NCBI RefSeq assembly: GCF_000566685.1
Contig: NZ_AZQN01000008.1
Coordinates: 62,001-126,000 of the forward strand
From: Dyadobacter tibetensis Y620-1
GTDB taxonomy: Bacteria; Bacteroidota; Bacteroidia; Cytophagales; Spirosomataceae
DNA: 64,000 nt
Direction of reading: 5' to 3'
A program made the position numbers and the translations under genes. The notes under the pieces were generated by a model. That model searched no databases and was not told the DNA's origin. It saw nothing but the letters and a program-made list of their open reading frames with translations. Each line of letters opens with the position of its first letter. Position 1 is the stretch's first letter. Of this stretch, positions 1 to 9,279 are shown piece after piece.

Positions 1-2003
1 GAAAGTCGAACTCCAACTGAGAAAGCAGGAAAAACACCATAGCGATTCGCCTCGGAGAAACGGGAAGACCCATCGCGGCGCAAGGTAAAATCGGCCAAAA
101 GAAGATCCTTATAACCATAGTTAATTTTACCGAACTGCGAGAAGAGGGCACTTTCTACAGCCCCCGGACCCGAGTTGCTCAGCCCTGCTGCCGATCCGGC
201 ATCCAGATATCGGTAGTCTAAGTCGTCGAAAGCAAAGGAACTCCTACTCGCTCTAAAGCCTACCGCATACGTTTTCACTGACTCAGTTCCCAATAAAACA
301 TTCAAACTATGTATTCCAAATTTTTTGGAATAGTTCAGGGTATTAAACCAGGTGAGTGACCGATCTACATCGTTGATTACATTTAAACTGTTGGCATTTC
401 TGGCCTCTGCCGCTTCAATGTCCCGGTGAAAATACTCTGACCGATTATACTGATTGTATTCCAGACCGAGACTGGTTTTGGCTGTTAGGCCCTCCAGTAG
501 TTCAAAGCTGGTAAAAACATTTCCAAATATATGCGAGCCTTTGGTGATATTGTCCTTCTCACGGTACAGCCGTGCGAGTGGATTCGGAGCATTACCTAAG
601 TTACTTCCCCTGCTTCCGGCAAAACCATTATAAGGGGAAGTATTCGTTCCTCCTAATGCTGCAGGTCCACCGGTAATGTCGAATACAGGAATTATAGGAT
701 GCACCCGTATGGCAAACATTATGGGGTTACTCTCATTATTATTGGTGATTCCCTGTCGTTCATCGTAAGAGAAGGTAAGGTTTTCGCCGATGGTAAACCG
801 CCCTTTGGTAAATTCCGTGTTGGCACGAACCGAATAACGCTTATAATTGGTATAGCGAAGGATACCCCCCTGCTTAAAATAATTGGCAGAAATCGCATAC
901 TTGGCAGATTGGGATCCGCCTGAGGCACCAATTTGATAATTAGAAATAGAAGCTGGATCGAAAATTACGTCCTGCCAGTCGGTTCCTTCTTGATTAGCCT
1001 TAGTGATATTAAAAGCTGTTTTGCCTAAGTTAGGATCCGCTATATCGTTGGTATACGTAATGCCGGCAGGCAATTCTCCATATATGTTCGGATAGATATA
1101 ATCTGCCATAGTCTGATTACCCTGCTGGTCAAATTTGTATTGTGCAGAGGGAGAAGTAACCCATGGGCTTTTGCCTGCACCTATGTCCGACTGAAATAGA
1201 TAATCGCCCAATTCCCTGGCGTTAAGTAGATCTAGCATTTTCCCTGGACGCTGCGTTCCCGTATAAAAATCGAAGGTAATGCTGGGAGCGCCTGATTTAC
1301 CCTTCTTGGTGGTGATGATCACGACGCCATTGGCTGCCCTAGCCCCGTATATAGAAGCCGCTGAGGCATCTTTAAGCACCTGCATCGACTCAATGTCATT
1401 GGGGTTGATTTGATTGAGTGTACCCTGAGTAGGAACCCCATCGATGACATATAAAGGACTGTTGTTATTAATAGATCCAAAGCCACGAATACGTACCATG
1501 GTGCCGCCTCCTGGGGAATTATCATTTCCCACTGTTACCCCCGAGGCTCTTCCCTGTAACATCTGTGTGACACTGGCGGAAGGTACTGCCGTCAGTTCCT
1601 TGGCATCTATCACCGCAACGGCGCCCGTAATATCGGCCTTTCGCTGTACGGTATAGCCAGTCACGACTACTTCTGTTAGACTTTTGATATCCTCGGATAA
1701 GGTCACATCAATCAACGCACGGTTACCTACTGTGATCTCCTGCTTTAAAAAGCCTATAGAGGAGAAAACAAGAATTGCATTATCCGATTTTACATCGAGG
1801 GAATACGCACCATCTGCATCGGTTACGCTACCTACATTGGTCCCTTTTACCTGAACATTCACGCCCGGAATTCCCGTCTTATCGGTATTGGAGGTTACCT
1901 TTCCACTCACTTTTCGGTCCTGAGCACGGCTATCCTTAGCCCCTAACCCAATACAAAGGAGCACTCCGATAAGAAATGTCATAGCTTGTAGCTGTTTTTT
2001 CAT
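1..2003 (-). CDS. SusC/RagA-family TonB-linked outer membrane protein, 5' part (runs off left edge)
   Basis: The reading frame is open from the ATG at 2003 to the window edge, giving 667 codons; the C-terminal barrel strands and stop lie outside. Residues 1-28 form a signal peptide ending in SRAQ. A carboxypeptidase-D-like regulatory domain follows (about 31-105), then a TonB-box-like EVVVTGY and a plug domain with the SusC hallmarks VRIRGFGSINNNSPLYVIDG and DIESMQVLKDASAASIYG. The rest is beta-barrel. SusC proteins import oligosaccharides or other large nutrients across the outer membrane together with a SusD lipoprotein, which would be expected just beyond the left edge. The substrate cannot be told. 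The gene on its upstream side (2286-3761) points the same way but has its own terminator. Family assignment is firm. Confidence 0.95.
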   Translation of the reverse strand, partial: MKKQLQAMTFLIGVLLCIGLGAKDSRAQDRKVSGKVTSNTDKTGIPGVNVQVKGTNVGSVTDADGAYSLDVKSDNAILVFSSIGFLKQEITVGNRALIDVTLSEDIKSLTEVVVTGYTVQRKADITGAVAVIDAKELTAVPSASVTQMLQGRASGVTVGNDNSPGGGTMVRIRGFGSINNNSPLYVIDGVPTQGTLNQINPNDIESMQVLKDASAASIYGARAANGVVIITTKKGKSGAPSITFDFYTGTQRPGKMLDLLNARELGDYLFQSDIGAGKSPWVTSPSAQYKFDQQGNQTMADYIYPNIYGELPAGITYTNDIADPNLGKTAFNITKANQEGTDWQDVIFDPASISNYQIGASGGSQSAKYAISANYFKQGGILRYTNYKRYSVRANTEFTKGRFTIGENLTFSYDERQGITNNNESNPIMFAIRVHPIIPVFDITGGPAALGGTNTSPYNGFAGSRGSNLGNAPNPLARLYREKDNITKGSHIFGNVFTSFELLEGLTAKTSLGLEYNQYNRSEYFHRDIEAAEARNANSLNVINDVDRSLTWFNTLNYSKKFGIHSLNVLLGTESVKTYAVGFRASRSSFAFDDLDYRYLDAGSAAGLSNSGPGAVESALFSQFGKINYGYKDLLLADFTLRRDGSSRFSEANRYGVFPAFSVGVRL

Positions 2004-2056
2004 ACGCTTCTAAATTTTCTTGGTAAATAAATGATTAGTTATGGGCATTATTAAAT

Positions 2057-2064
2057 CAAAAGTA
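2057..2064 (-). promoter_or_regulatory. Candidate -7 box for the left susC-like gene
   Basis: The minus strand reads TACTTTTG, a match to the Bacteroidota -7 consensus TAnnTTTG, about 54 bases before the ATG at 2003. I see no clear TTTG -33 element at the usual distance, so only half of the signature is present. Confidence 0.4.
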
Positions 2065-2236
2065 CGCAAGAACCGACATTTTATAGGAAAATTCTAAAAA
2101 TTATTTTAATTATTTATAGATATACAGCTGTTTACTTATCTTTTTGTTTCCCTTTAATCTACTCTGAGATCCTCTTACTTTATTGTTACCAGAAGGCACC
2201 TGCCATGCTTGACGATGATATTTTTAAACAAAAAAA

Positions 2237-2260
2237 CCCGTTCGAACTAAATCGAACGGG
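2237..2260 (-). terminator. Intrinsic terminator after the thioredoxin-fold gene
   Basis: CCCGTTCGA and TCGAACGGG form a perfect 9-bp stem with a 6-base loop. On the minus strand the stem is followed by a run of seven T, the form of a rho-independent terminator. It lies 25 bases past the stop of the minus-strand gene at 2286-3761 and separates it from the susC-like gene. Confidence 0.8.
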
Positions 2261-2285
2261 TAATACCAATCTACACGTAACTTAA

Positions 2286-3761
2286 TTATGGGGCCAAGGC
2301 TTTTTGAATGGTGGCCTTCAGCGCAGCATTATCCGGAAATTCCTGAGGAATCCATCGGTTTACAATTGATCCTGCAGCATCAGCAACCAGAAAAGGGTAA
2401 CGGATGTCAATGGCGAGTTCCTTTTCCAGCTTCCGTATTGCCTCTGACGAAGCCGACAGATGCATGGCATTGTCCCGATCTTTTAAGTGCTTATTAAGTA
2501 TATCTATTCCAACCCCCTGGATAACGGACACATAAGCAAACTGAACTTTATCCTGATATAAGGTTTCCATTTTGCTGAGACCGGGTTCATGTTGGCCTAT
2601 ACTATAGGCAAATACAAGAACCAAAGGCTTTCCCTTCCACTTATCTAAAGAAAAACTTTCCCCGTTAAGCTTCGAAAGAGTAACGGCCGGCAAGGAAGCT
2701 CCTGGTGTTAATTTTTCACGTACAGTCACCTGCTGGGTTAAATAAGGGAGATAGGGTGACTGCGGAAGTGTTGCCTGATAATCCTGAAGCAGACTCTTTC
2801 CTGGTTCCAAATCCGGAATGGCCGTATTGGCATAGTTCAACCAGTAAGTAAGCAGATAGGCCTGTTGTTTTGGATATGGAGCAAATTTGGCTTTGCTAAA
2901 CTGATAGACCTGACGGAGAGCCTCAGGACTTAATTCATATCTGGAACTACTCTCAACAGGGTATTTTCGTAAGGTCGGTATCAATACCCACTTTCGCAGC
3001 TCATCCCGATAGGCCTCACTAAGCAGGGCATCGTCTGATTGAATCTCAAATTTTTCAAGGGTATAATTTTCTAACTCTTTACGCTGCTCGGGATCTAGCA
3101 CCTTAACCCTGTTTCTACGCATCAAACGTTCCTGTATCAATCTGTATAATAAAATGGGCTCAGCCATAGTAACAGCCTTTACATAAGCTTCGAAGGCGGG
3201 GGCGGGATGCTCCGAAGCTTTAAATTCGTTCCACGCGTTTTTGCGCAGTTTCTGTAAGCTATCGCTCTGGGCTAATACGATTTGATTGTCTATCTGAGAA
3301 GGATTGTAACCAAAAACCGGCAGATATTGGTACTGGTTTTCAAGAAAATAAGTTTTAAGAAATTCCTGATATCCGGCATTCGTACCCGAAAATTGGGGAT
3401 TTTGGCCTTTATCAAATAATACCTTCAGCTGATCACCAGGTTGAACAAACAATATCCAAGTCTTACTATATCCTTGCCCAGCTATTTGAAGCTTGAAAAT
3501 TGTAGGTGCGCTTAGAGAAAGATCTGCCTTTTTGCTTTTATTCTTGTCAAGTTGCAAAGTGGATACCACTTCTTTCTTAGTATCGGCCAAGCCTACGCCC
3601 AGATTGGGGTGAAAAACTACATCTTCCTGCACTAAGGTAATCAGACCCGCACTTAGGCTATCCGTTGAAAGAGTAATGGACGTTGGGGTTTGAGCGAACA
3701 CAGGCAAATAACATACGGACAGCAACGCGATCCATATCCCTTTGTAAAGGCTAATTTTCAT
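2286..3761 (-). CDS. Exported TlpA/thioredoxin-fold protein lacking the CxxC motif
   Basis: 491 aa with a signal peptide (1-23, ending VFAQ). Residues 24-350 are a mostly helical region typical of Bacteroidota TlpA-like proteins. From about 352 a thioredoxin-like domain begins (PAVTLSKLNGESFSLDKWKG, then KPLVLVFAYS). Active members have a WCxxC at the next position; here the sequence is FAYSIGQHEP, and the mature protein contains no cysteine at all. It therefore cannot do thiol-disulfide exchange and may be a binding or structural protein in the periplasm. It sits directly upstream of a susC-like gene in the same direction but ends in its own terminator. The fold assignment is good; the role is unknown. 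Confidence 0.75.
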   Translation of the reverse strand: MKISLYKGIWIALLSVCYLPVFAQTPTSITLSTDSLSAGLITLVQEDVVFHPNLGVGLADTKKEVVSTLQLDKNKSKKADLSLSAPTIFKLQIAGQGYSKTWILFVQPGDQLKVLFDKGQNPQFSGTNAGYQEFLKTYFLENQYQYLPVFGYNPSQIDNQIVLAQSDSLQKLRKNAWNEFKASEHPAPAFEAYVKAVTMAEPILLYRLIQERLMRRNRVKVLDPEQRKELENYTLEKFEIQSDDALLSEAYRDELRKWVLIPTLRKYPVESSSRYELSPEALRQVYQFSKAKFAPYPKQQAYLLTYWLNYANTAIPDLEPGKSLLQDYQATLPQSPYLPYLTQQVTVREKLTPGASLPAVTLSKLNGESFSLDKWKGKPLVLVFAYSIGQHEPGLSKMETLYQDKVQFAYVSVIQGVGIDILNKHLKDRDNAMHLSASSEAIRKLEKELAIDIRYPFLVADAAGSIVNRWIPQEFPDNAALKATIQKALAP

Positions 3762-3846
3762 ATATTTTTAATATTCAAGATGAGATATATACGGATTATA
3801 ATCAAATGATTATTCAATAAAAGCATGCCAGTTTCTATTCAAGAAT

Positions 3847-3874
3847 CAAATATACGTATATAGTTTTGTCCAAA
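3847..3874 (-). promoter_or_regulatory. Candidate promoter of the thioredoxin-fold gene
   Basis: On the minus strand a TTTG (3871-3874) is followed 16 bases later by TATATTTG (3847-3854), matching the Bacteroidota -33/-7 pair TTTG and TAnnTTTG, although the spacer is slightly short. The start codon is about 86 bases downstream. Confidence 0.45.
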
Positions 3875-4117
3875 TGATTAGCGATTACCCCATCCGCTAC
3901 CCCATCTGACTATGTCGACCACAACTATAAAATATAGATGAGGAATCCAGACGAGGAAAATAAGTGTTCAGGATCATGCCGGTAAATGAAGTTCCTGCAT
4001 GTGCCGGAAAGCTTCAGCAGGTTAGAGAATCAGACAAAATATAATGTATTGACCTTAGAATGGGCTTAAATACGGGATTAGCTCAAATTTAAAACAGTCT
4101 ATTAAACCTTACCGTAT

Positions 4118-4125
4118 TATCTTTG
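4118..4125 (+). promoter_or_regulatory. Candidate -7 box of the FAD/Fe-S oxidoreductase gene
   Basis: TATCTTTG matches TAnnTTTG, 44 bases before the ATG at 4170. No convincing -33 TTTG is visible. A purine-rich AAAGGAGA about 9 bases before the ATG could act as a Shine-Dalgarno sequence, which is less common in this phylum. Confidence 0.4.
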
Positions 4126-4169
4126 AGCCACCAACTGATGCTCATTATATTTAAAGGAGATAGTCCGAC

Positions 4170-7127
4170 ATGAACCGCTTAGACCTACTAGACTTTCACA
4201 ATCTGGATAAGAAATTTGAAGGAGAATTATATTACGACGACTCTACACTTCACCAAGCGCAAATAGCGATATATGCAACCGACGCTTCCGTATATCAAGA
4301 GTTTCCCTTGGCGGTGGCCATACCCCGCCAGGTAGAGGATATAAAGCTATTGATCCGATTTGCCCGCCAACATAAAACCACCCTGATCCCCCGTGCCGCA
4401 GGCACCTCGCTGGCTGGGCAGGTAGTGGGGAAGGGTATCGTAGTAGATATCTCCAAGCATTTCTCAGGAATCTTGGAAATAAATGAAAAAGAAAAGTGGG
4501 TGCGTGTTCAACCCGGTGTAATCCGTGACGATTTGAACAAGTATTTGGCGCCTTATGGCCTTTTATTTGGTCCCGAAACTTCCACGGCAAGTCGCGCCAT
4601 GGTTGGGGGGATGATCGGCAACAATTCCTGCGGACTCCACTCCATCACCTGGGGAGCCACACGCGACCATTTATTGGAAGTAAGTGTCTTACTTTCCGAC
4701 GGTGAAGAAACTGTCTTTCAGAATCAGTACATCAGTGGTTTCCAGGAAAAACTCCTTCGCGATACCAGCCTCGGTCAACGTGAAAAGTCAATTTATGCCG
4801 GTATGTGGGGAATTCTCTCCAACCCTGTTGATCAAGAGTTAATCCGTAGTCAGTTTGCCAAGCCGGGAGTTACCCGTCGTAACTCAGGATATGCCCTCGA
4901 TGCTCTGGTAGATCACCTAAGGTCCGACCAGATCAATCTCTGCCAGCTTATAGCAGGATCAGAAGGAACGCTCTGTATGGTTACCGAGGCGAAATTGTCA
5001 TTGGTAGATCTGCCACCCGCCGCCGTTGGGGTCTTATGTATTCATACCTCTACCCTGGCTGAGGCACTCTTTGCCAACCGCATTGCTATGCGTCACCAAC
5101 CCAAGGCTTCTGAGTTGGTAGACAAGTATATTATGGACTTCACTAAGGAGCATCATGTCTATTCTCATAATCGTTTTTTTATGGAAGGAGACCCTGAGGC
5201 CTTATTGATGGTAGAGCTGTGGGGCGAAACTGAATCGGAGGTAAGGCAACTTGTCGATTTATTGGAGGCAGAACTTCGACAGGAGAAGCTAGGCTATGCT
5301 TACCCCCTTTTGTTTGGGGAGGATGCCAATAAGGCCTGGGATATACGCAAAGCCGGCCTAGGGCTCATCCGCAATTTGCCTGGGGATACGCAACCCGTTA
5401 ACCTTATTGAAGACTGTGCGGTAGCCGTTGAGGACCTACCTGAATACATTGCCGAGCTGGCGGAGCTCCTCCAGCGAAGGGGATTGCATGCCTCTTACTA
5501 TGCTCATGCAGGCGCTGGGGAATTGCATGTAGAACCCATGATCAATCTGAAAACCAGTGCAGGAAAGCAACAATTTAGAGAAGTGCTGGCCGAGACTGCA
5601 ACATTGGTAAAAAAATACCGCGGGGTACTTTCCGGGGAGCATGGAGATGGAAGACTTAGGGGAGAGTTTATTCCCTATATGATGGGTGAAGAAGTCTATG
5701 CCCTGTTTAGACAAGTGAAGAAAATCTGGGATCCTGACGGCATCTTCAATGCCAATAAAATCATTGACACCCCGCCAATGAACGAGTTCCTACGTTATGA
5801 ACAGGACCAGGACTTAACCTTAATGCCTACCGTATTCGACTTTTCGGATCAGGAAAGCATGCTCCGCTTGGCAGAAAAATGCAGTGGATCCGGGGACTGT
5901 CGGAAAACGGAGTTAACGGGAGGAACGATGTGTCCTAGTTTTATGGCAACCCGAAAAGAACGAGATACCACTCGTGCTAGAGCCAATATACTCAGGCAGT
6001 ACCTGACAGGAAAAGCTCAACCATCGCAAAAGAATATGAATGTTGATCAAGAGATGGTTAAAGAGGTATTAGATCTTTGCCTCTCCTGCAAAGGCTGTAA
6101 GTCTGAATGCCCCTCTAGCGTGGATGTGGGGAAGATGAAGGCCGAATTTACACAGCATTATTACGAAACACATGCGGTGCCTATTCGAACCAAACTTATT
6201 GCCGGATTTGCCAAACAAATGAAACTTGCTTCGATGGCTCCCTGGGCCTATAATATGGTTTTCGGAAATTCTGCTCTGAGAAAGCTGGCCAATAAAGCCG
6301 TGGGGTTCCATCCGGACCGTAGCATGCCGGAGCTCAATAAACAAACCGTTAAGACATGGTTTAAGCGTAGAAAGTCTAACCAAACGCAAACCGGGAATAA
6401 GGTGTACCTTTTCTGTGACGAATTTACTGACTATAATGATCTGTCGGTAGGTATCAAGGCAGTGGAGTTATTAGAAGCTTTGGGGTACGATGTCGTAATC
6501 CCTGAACACACTGAATCCGGGCGCTCCTACCTTTCTAAGGGATTGATAAAAGAAGCTCAAAAATTGGCAATTGACAATATAAATAAGCTTCAAGGTTTAA
6601 TTTCCGACTCTACACCGCTTGTAGGAATCGAACCATCTGCCCTGCTTACTTTCCGTGATGAATATGTAGACCTGGTGCCTGAGCACATGAAGGATTCCGC
6701 CCGTAACATTGCCAGAAACAGTCTTCTCATTGAGGAGTTTTTAGCAAGGGAAATAGATGCCAGGCGTATTTCGTCTTCCCTGTTTACAACAGAATCCAAA
6801 TTAATAAAACTTCATGGTCACTGTCATCAAAAGGCATTATCCACTCTGACCGCACCTAAAAAGGCACTATCCTTGCCACAAAATTATAAGGTACAGTTAA
6901 TCCCATCGGGTTGCTGCGGAATGGCTGGCTCCTTTGGTTATGAGGAGGAGCATTACGAAGTATCGATGCAGGTAGGCGAATTAGTCCTTTTCCCCACCAT
7001 CCGACAACAGCCCGAAAGCGTTCTCATAGCAGCAGCGGGGACCAGCTGCCGACACCAGATAAAAGACGGTACCGGCAGAAAGGCCCAGCATCCTGTGGAG
7101 ATACTATGGGATGCACTTCTACGCTAG
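4170..7127 (+). CDS. YdiJ-type FAD-linked oxidase with Fe-S and CCG domains (D-2-hydroxyacid dehydrogenase-like)
   Basis: 985 aa, a normal length for the YdiJ-like fusion family. Residues about 45-280 are a VAO-type FAD-binding domain (RAAGTSLAGQ, then GGMIGNNSCG). Residues 290-545 are the FAD-oxidase C-terminal domain (GEHGDGR). Around 571 lies the first iron-sulfur motif CSGSGDC..MCPS, and around 635 the second, CLSCKGCKSECP. The C-terminal cysteine-rich part carries GHCHQ and SGCCG (near 913). Relatives oxidise D-lactate, glycolate or D-2-hydroxyglutarate and pass electrons to quinone at the membrane; which substrate applies here cannot be read from the sequence. It is a single-gene unit, convergent with the small membrane-protein gene that follows. 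Family call firm, substrate open. Confidence 0.9.
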   Translation: MNRLDLLDFHNLDKKFEGELYYDDSTLHQAQIAIYATDASVYQEFPLAVAIPRQVEDIKLLIRFARQHKTTLIPRAAGTSLAGQVVGKGIVVDISKHFSGILEINEKEKWVRVQPGVIRDDLNKYLAPYGLLFGPETSTASRAMVGGMIGNNSCGLHSITWGATRDHLLEVSVLLSDGEETVFQNQYISGFQEKLLRDTSLGQREKSIYAGMWGILSNPVDQELIRSQFAKPGVTRRNSGYALDALVDHLRSDQINLCQLIAGSEGTLCMVTEAKLSLVDLPPAAVGVLCIHTSTLAEALFANRIAMRHQPKASELVDKYIMDFTKEHHVYSHNRFFMEGDPEALLMVELWGETESEVRQLVDLLEAELRQEKLGYAYPLLFGEDANKAWDIRKAGLGLIRNLPGDTQPVNLIEDCAVAVEDLPEYIAELAELLQRRGLHASYYAHAGAGELHVEPMINLKTSAGKQQFREVLAETATLVKKYRGVLSGEHGDGRLRGEFIPYMMGEEVYALFRQVKKIWDPDGIFNANKIIDTPPMNEFLRYEQDQDLTLMPTVFDFSDQESMLRLAEKCSGSGDCRKTELTGGTMCPSFMATRKERDTTRARANILRQYLTGKAQPSQKNMNVDQEMVKEVLDLCLSCKGCKSECPSSVDVGKMKAEFTQHYYETHAVPIRTKLIAGFAKQMKLASMAPWAYNMVFGNSALRKLANKAVGFHPDRSMPELNKQTVKTWFKRRKSNQTQTGNKVYLFCDEFTDYNDLSVGIKAVELLEALGYDVVIPEHTESGRSYLSKGLIKEAQKLAIDNINKLQGLISDSTPLVGIEPSALLTFRDEYVDLVPEHMKDSARNIARNSLLIEEFLAREIDARRISSSLFTTESKLIKLHGHCHQKALSTLTAPKKALSLPQNYKVQLIPSGCCGMAGSFGYEEEHYEVSMQVGELVLFPTIRQQPESVLIAAAGTSCRHQIKDGTGRKAQHPVEILWDALLR

Positions 7128-7140
7128 TCCAGAAGTCTAT

Positions 7141-7176
7141 ATTAGGGGCTTCCGAACCTTATTCGGTTCCCCTAAT
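7141..7176. terminator. Hairpin between convergent genes
   Basis: ATTAGGGG (7141-7148) pairs with CCCCTAAT (7169-7176), and CCGAA pairs with TTCGG inside, giving a strong interrupted stem 13 bases past the stop of the FAD/Fe-S gene. The T-tract is weak (ATTTTCC). Its right half overlaps the last codons of the minus-strand gene at 7159-7407, so it could end transcription from either side. Confidence 0.5.
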
Positions 7177-7407
7177 ATTTTCCATGACCGTATCAGCATC
7201 CGTTCGTGTCTCCACTTCTCCATCATAAGCTGAGTCAGGAGCAATCCCCGTGCTATTTCCTTCCTGTTTAAAGTTTTGATCGTGGTTAAAAAAACCACCA
7301 AAAAAAGCAATAAGCATGAGTACGATTCCCACACCTAAGATATATTTCCACACATTTTTCGTATTTTTTGTGGCTCTGGCTTCTTTGTCTGTCTCTTTTC
7401 TGTCCAT
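7159..7407 (-). CDS. Small single-pass membrane protein, unknown function
   Basis: 82 aa. A charged N-terminus (MDRKETDKEARATKNTKN) is followed by one hydrophobic helix (about 19-40, YILGVGIVLMLIAFFGGFF) and an acidic tail. No family recognised. Overlapping frames on the same strand also stay open, but this frame has the best protein-like pattern: positively charged start, one clean membrane segment and a polar tail. It is a monocistronic minus-strand gene, divergent from the barrel gene at 7615. Probably real, function unknown. Confidence 0.55.
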   Translation of the reverse strand: MDRKETDKEARATKNTKNVWKYILGVGIVLMLIAFFGGFFNHDQNFKQEGNSTGIAPDSAYDGEVETRTDADTVMENIRGTE

Positions 7408-7614
7408 AACGTATTGTATATTTTGTTATACCCTCCTTCCTACCAAAGTCATACCAGCGCAACCCTGAGTCAAACGCAATTAATATTAGGGAATTTTGTT
7501 GAATATATTTCACTATCCCAACAGCGTGAACCAAAAGCCATACAAAATGCGTTAAATCGGCGGTTACCCAACACCCCATTGTCATCAAACTATAGCATAC
7601 ACAGATAAATTGCC

Positions 7615-8343
7615 ATGAAAAAAATATCAATATCCACCTTCCTCATCGTTCTTTTGGCGCTCACAAGCCAGGCTCAAAACACACGAAGCTTTCTTTCTGT
7701 CAATGGTGGTTACAGCTTGCCGGTGGGTGAGTTGGCGAGAGAAAAACTAAATGATCCACTTTCGGGACTGGCAGGTTCGGGGTATTATGGGCAGGCAAAC
7801 TACGATTTCCGAGTTTTTCGCTGGCTGGGCTTACGGGCCTCAGGTAGTAAGAATATTAACACTACCAATTCTGGCCCTATAATAGAAAAGGCTGACTCCT
7901 ATGCTTCTGTATTGGGAGATAATTACAATTGGGATAGTCAAGTCTCCAAATGGAAACTTAATGCCTTATTGGTAGGGCCAGCCATCTATCTTAATTTCAA
8001 CCGGGTACAGTTTGAGGCCCATTTGCAGGCAGGTAAAATCTGGGCCAATTCTCCCTCCGTCAATCTGGTAGGGCACAAAGCGGGAGGAGATGAGCCTGTA
8101 TATGTTGATTTAAAGACCGCATCCACCTCTGCTTTAGGGTTAGGAGCCGGGGCGAGTCTTCGTTTTCCAATCATCAATAGCCTGTTCTTTCACTTTACGG
8201 CCGATGTTATTGGTTCGGAAGCAGAGCTAAAAGATGTTGCGATTACGGCCACTAAAGGGAGCTACCAATTGGTAGATAAATTTAGCGACAAACGATTTAT
8301 TGGTGTAGTAAATGTAGGGGCCGGATTCGGAATCGCATTTTAA
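7615..8343 (+). CDS. Outer membrane beta-barrel protein
   Basis: 242 aa with a signal peptide (1-20, MKKISISTFLIVLLALTSQA). The mature part has alternating hydrophobic strands and ends VGAGFGIAF, an aromatic-terminated last strand as in Bacteroidota outer-membrane barrels. The segment RWLGLRASGSKNIN and the early NGGYSLPVGE resemble the porin-family barrel fold (OMP_b-brl). The next gene begins 6 bases after its stop, so the two are likely co-transcribed. The role is unknown; I infer only its location. Confidence 0.7.
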   Translation: MKKISISTFLIVLLALTSQAQNTRSFLSVNGGYSLPVGELAREKLNDPLSGLAGSGYYGQANYDFRVFRWLGLRASGSKNINTTNSGPIIEKADSYASVLGDNYNWDSQVSKWKLNALLVGPAIYLNFNRVQFEAHLQAGKIWANSPSVNLVGHKAGGDEPVYVDLKTASTSALGLGAGASLRFPIINSLFFHFTADVIGSEAELKDVAITATKGSYQLVDKFSDKRFIGVVNVGAGFGIAF

Positions 8344-8349
8344 GCATTT

Positions 8350-9279
8350 ATGATCAGTAGAACCATTTTCACTTCGTCTTTTCGAAACATGACTAATGGG
8401 ACTTTACAGATCAATTACAAAGCCCGGATCGTAACAATCTGGGCTATTTCTTTACTTATCTTTCTGCTTTCGGCTATAGGCACTGCTGCATGGGCACAAA
8501 AATATACGCCCGGAGACTCTTTGCAGGTAGTGTATAAGCGCATAGACACTTTAGATCTTACATTAAGGGTCTACTACCCTCAACACTATAAAGCAGGCAA
8601 GCCATTGGCCACCATGATCTTTTTCTTTGGCGGAGGATGGAATGGAGGTAGCTATAAACAATTTGAAGGGCAAGCGAAATATTTCTCTCATAGAGGGCTA
8701 ATTACCATCTTGGCAGACTACCGCGTTTTCAGTCGAAATAAGACCAGCCCATTTGAGGCCGTGGCGGATGCAAAATCGGCAATACGCTTTATCAGACAGC
8801 ACCAGGAAATACTAGGTATCGATGGGGGTAAAATTATTGCAGCGGGAGGATCGGCAGGAGGGCACTTGGCCGCAGCAGCAGACTTAACTGCACTGGATGA
8901 GCCAACCGAGGACCTTTCAATAAGTTCCCGACCCAATGCTTTGGTGTTATTTAACCCAGTTTTCAATAATGGTCCAGGACAATATGGCTATGATCGGATA
9001 GGCGATCGCTATCCCGAAATTTCGCCTTTCCATAATATCCGATCTGGCGCGGCCCCTACCATCATATTTCTCGGCACGGCTGATAAATTAATCCCAGTTC
9101 AAACCGGGACAGAATACCGAGATAAATTGAAGGAGGTAGGCAGCAAAGCGGAGCTACACCTCTACGAGGGGCACGGTCATGGATTTTTTAATAAAGGTGA
9201 AGCTTATTTGTCCACCATCCGTCAGGCCGACCTGTTTCTAGGGTCCCTGGGTTATATAAAAGGTAAACCGAAAATTTAA
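8350..9279 (+). CDS. Exported alpha/beta hydrolase (acetyl-esterase/lipase type)
   Basis: 309 aa. A hydrophobic segment at about 27-50 ending AWAQ is a signal peptide; the ATG at 8389 is an alternative start, but the one at 8350 sits 6 bases after the preceding stop. The oxyanion stretch is FFFGGGWNGG (about 91-100), the nucleophile elbow is GGSAGG (Ser168), and the catalytic His lies in GHGHGF near the C-terminus; a DKLIPV motif holds the likely acid. It belongs to the hormone-sensitive-lipase/acetyl-xylan-esterase-like group that deacetylates small or sugar esters. The substrate is unknown. It overlaps the convergent YigZ-family gene by 4 bases. Confidence 0.8.
   Translation: MISRTIFTSSFRNMTNGTLQINYKARIVTIWAISLLIFLLSAIGTAAWAQKYTPGDSLQVVYKRIDTLDLTLRVYYPQHYKAGKPLATMIFFFGGGWNGGSYKQFEGQAKYFSHRGLITILADYRVFSRNKTSPFEAVADAKSAIRFIRQHQEILGIDGGKIIAAGGSAGGHLAAAADLTALDEPTEDLSISSRPNALVLFNPVFNNGPGQYGYDRIGDRYPEISPFHNIRSGAAPTIIFLGTADKLIPVQTGTEYRDKLKEVGSKAELHLYEGHGHGFFNKGEAYLSTIRQADLFLGSLGYIKGKPKI

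Larger units (their letters stand above)
3762..4169. other. 408-base divergent intergenic region
   Basis: This separates the minus-strand thioredoxin-fold gene from the plus-strand FAD/Fe-S gene. It holds a candidate promoter for each side (see separate entries) and the imperfect inverted pair CCTGC...GCAGG near 3992-4020. There is no coding sequence or RNA gene that I can support. Confidence 0.6.

Noticed and set aside
7286-7630. 114-codon frame overlapping the small membrane protein
   Set aside because: Overlapping frame of low protein character that covers the start of the barrel gene on the other strand; the 82-aa frame is the better candidate.
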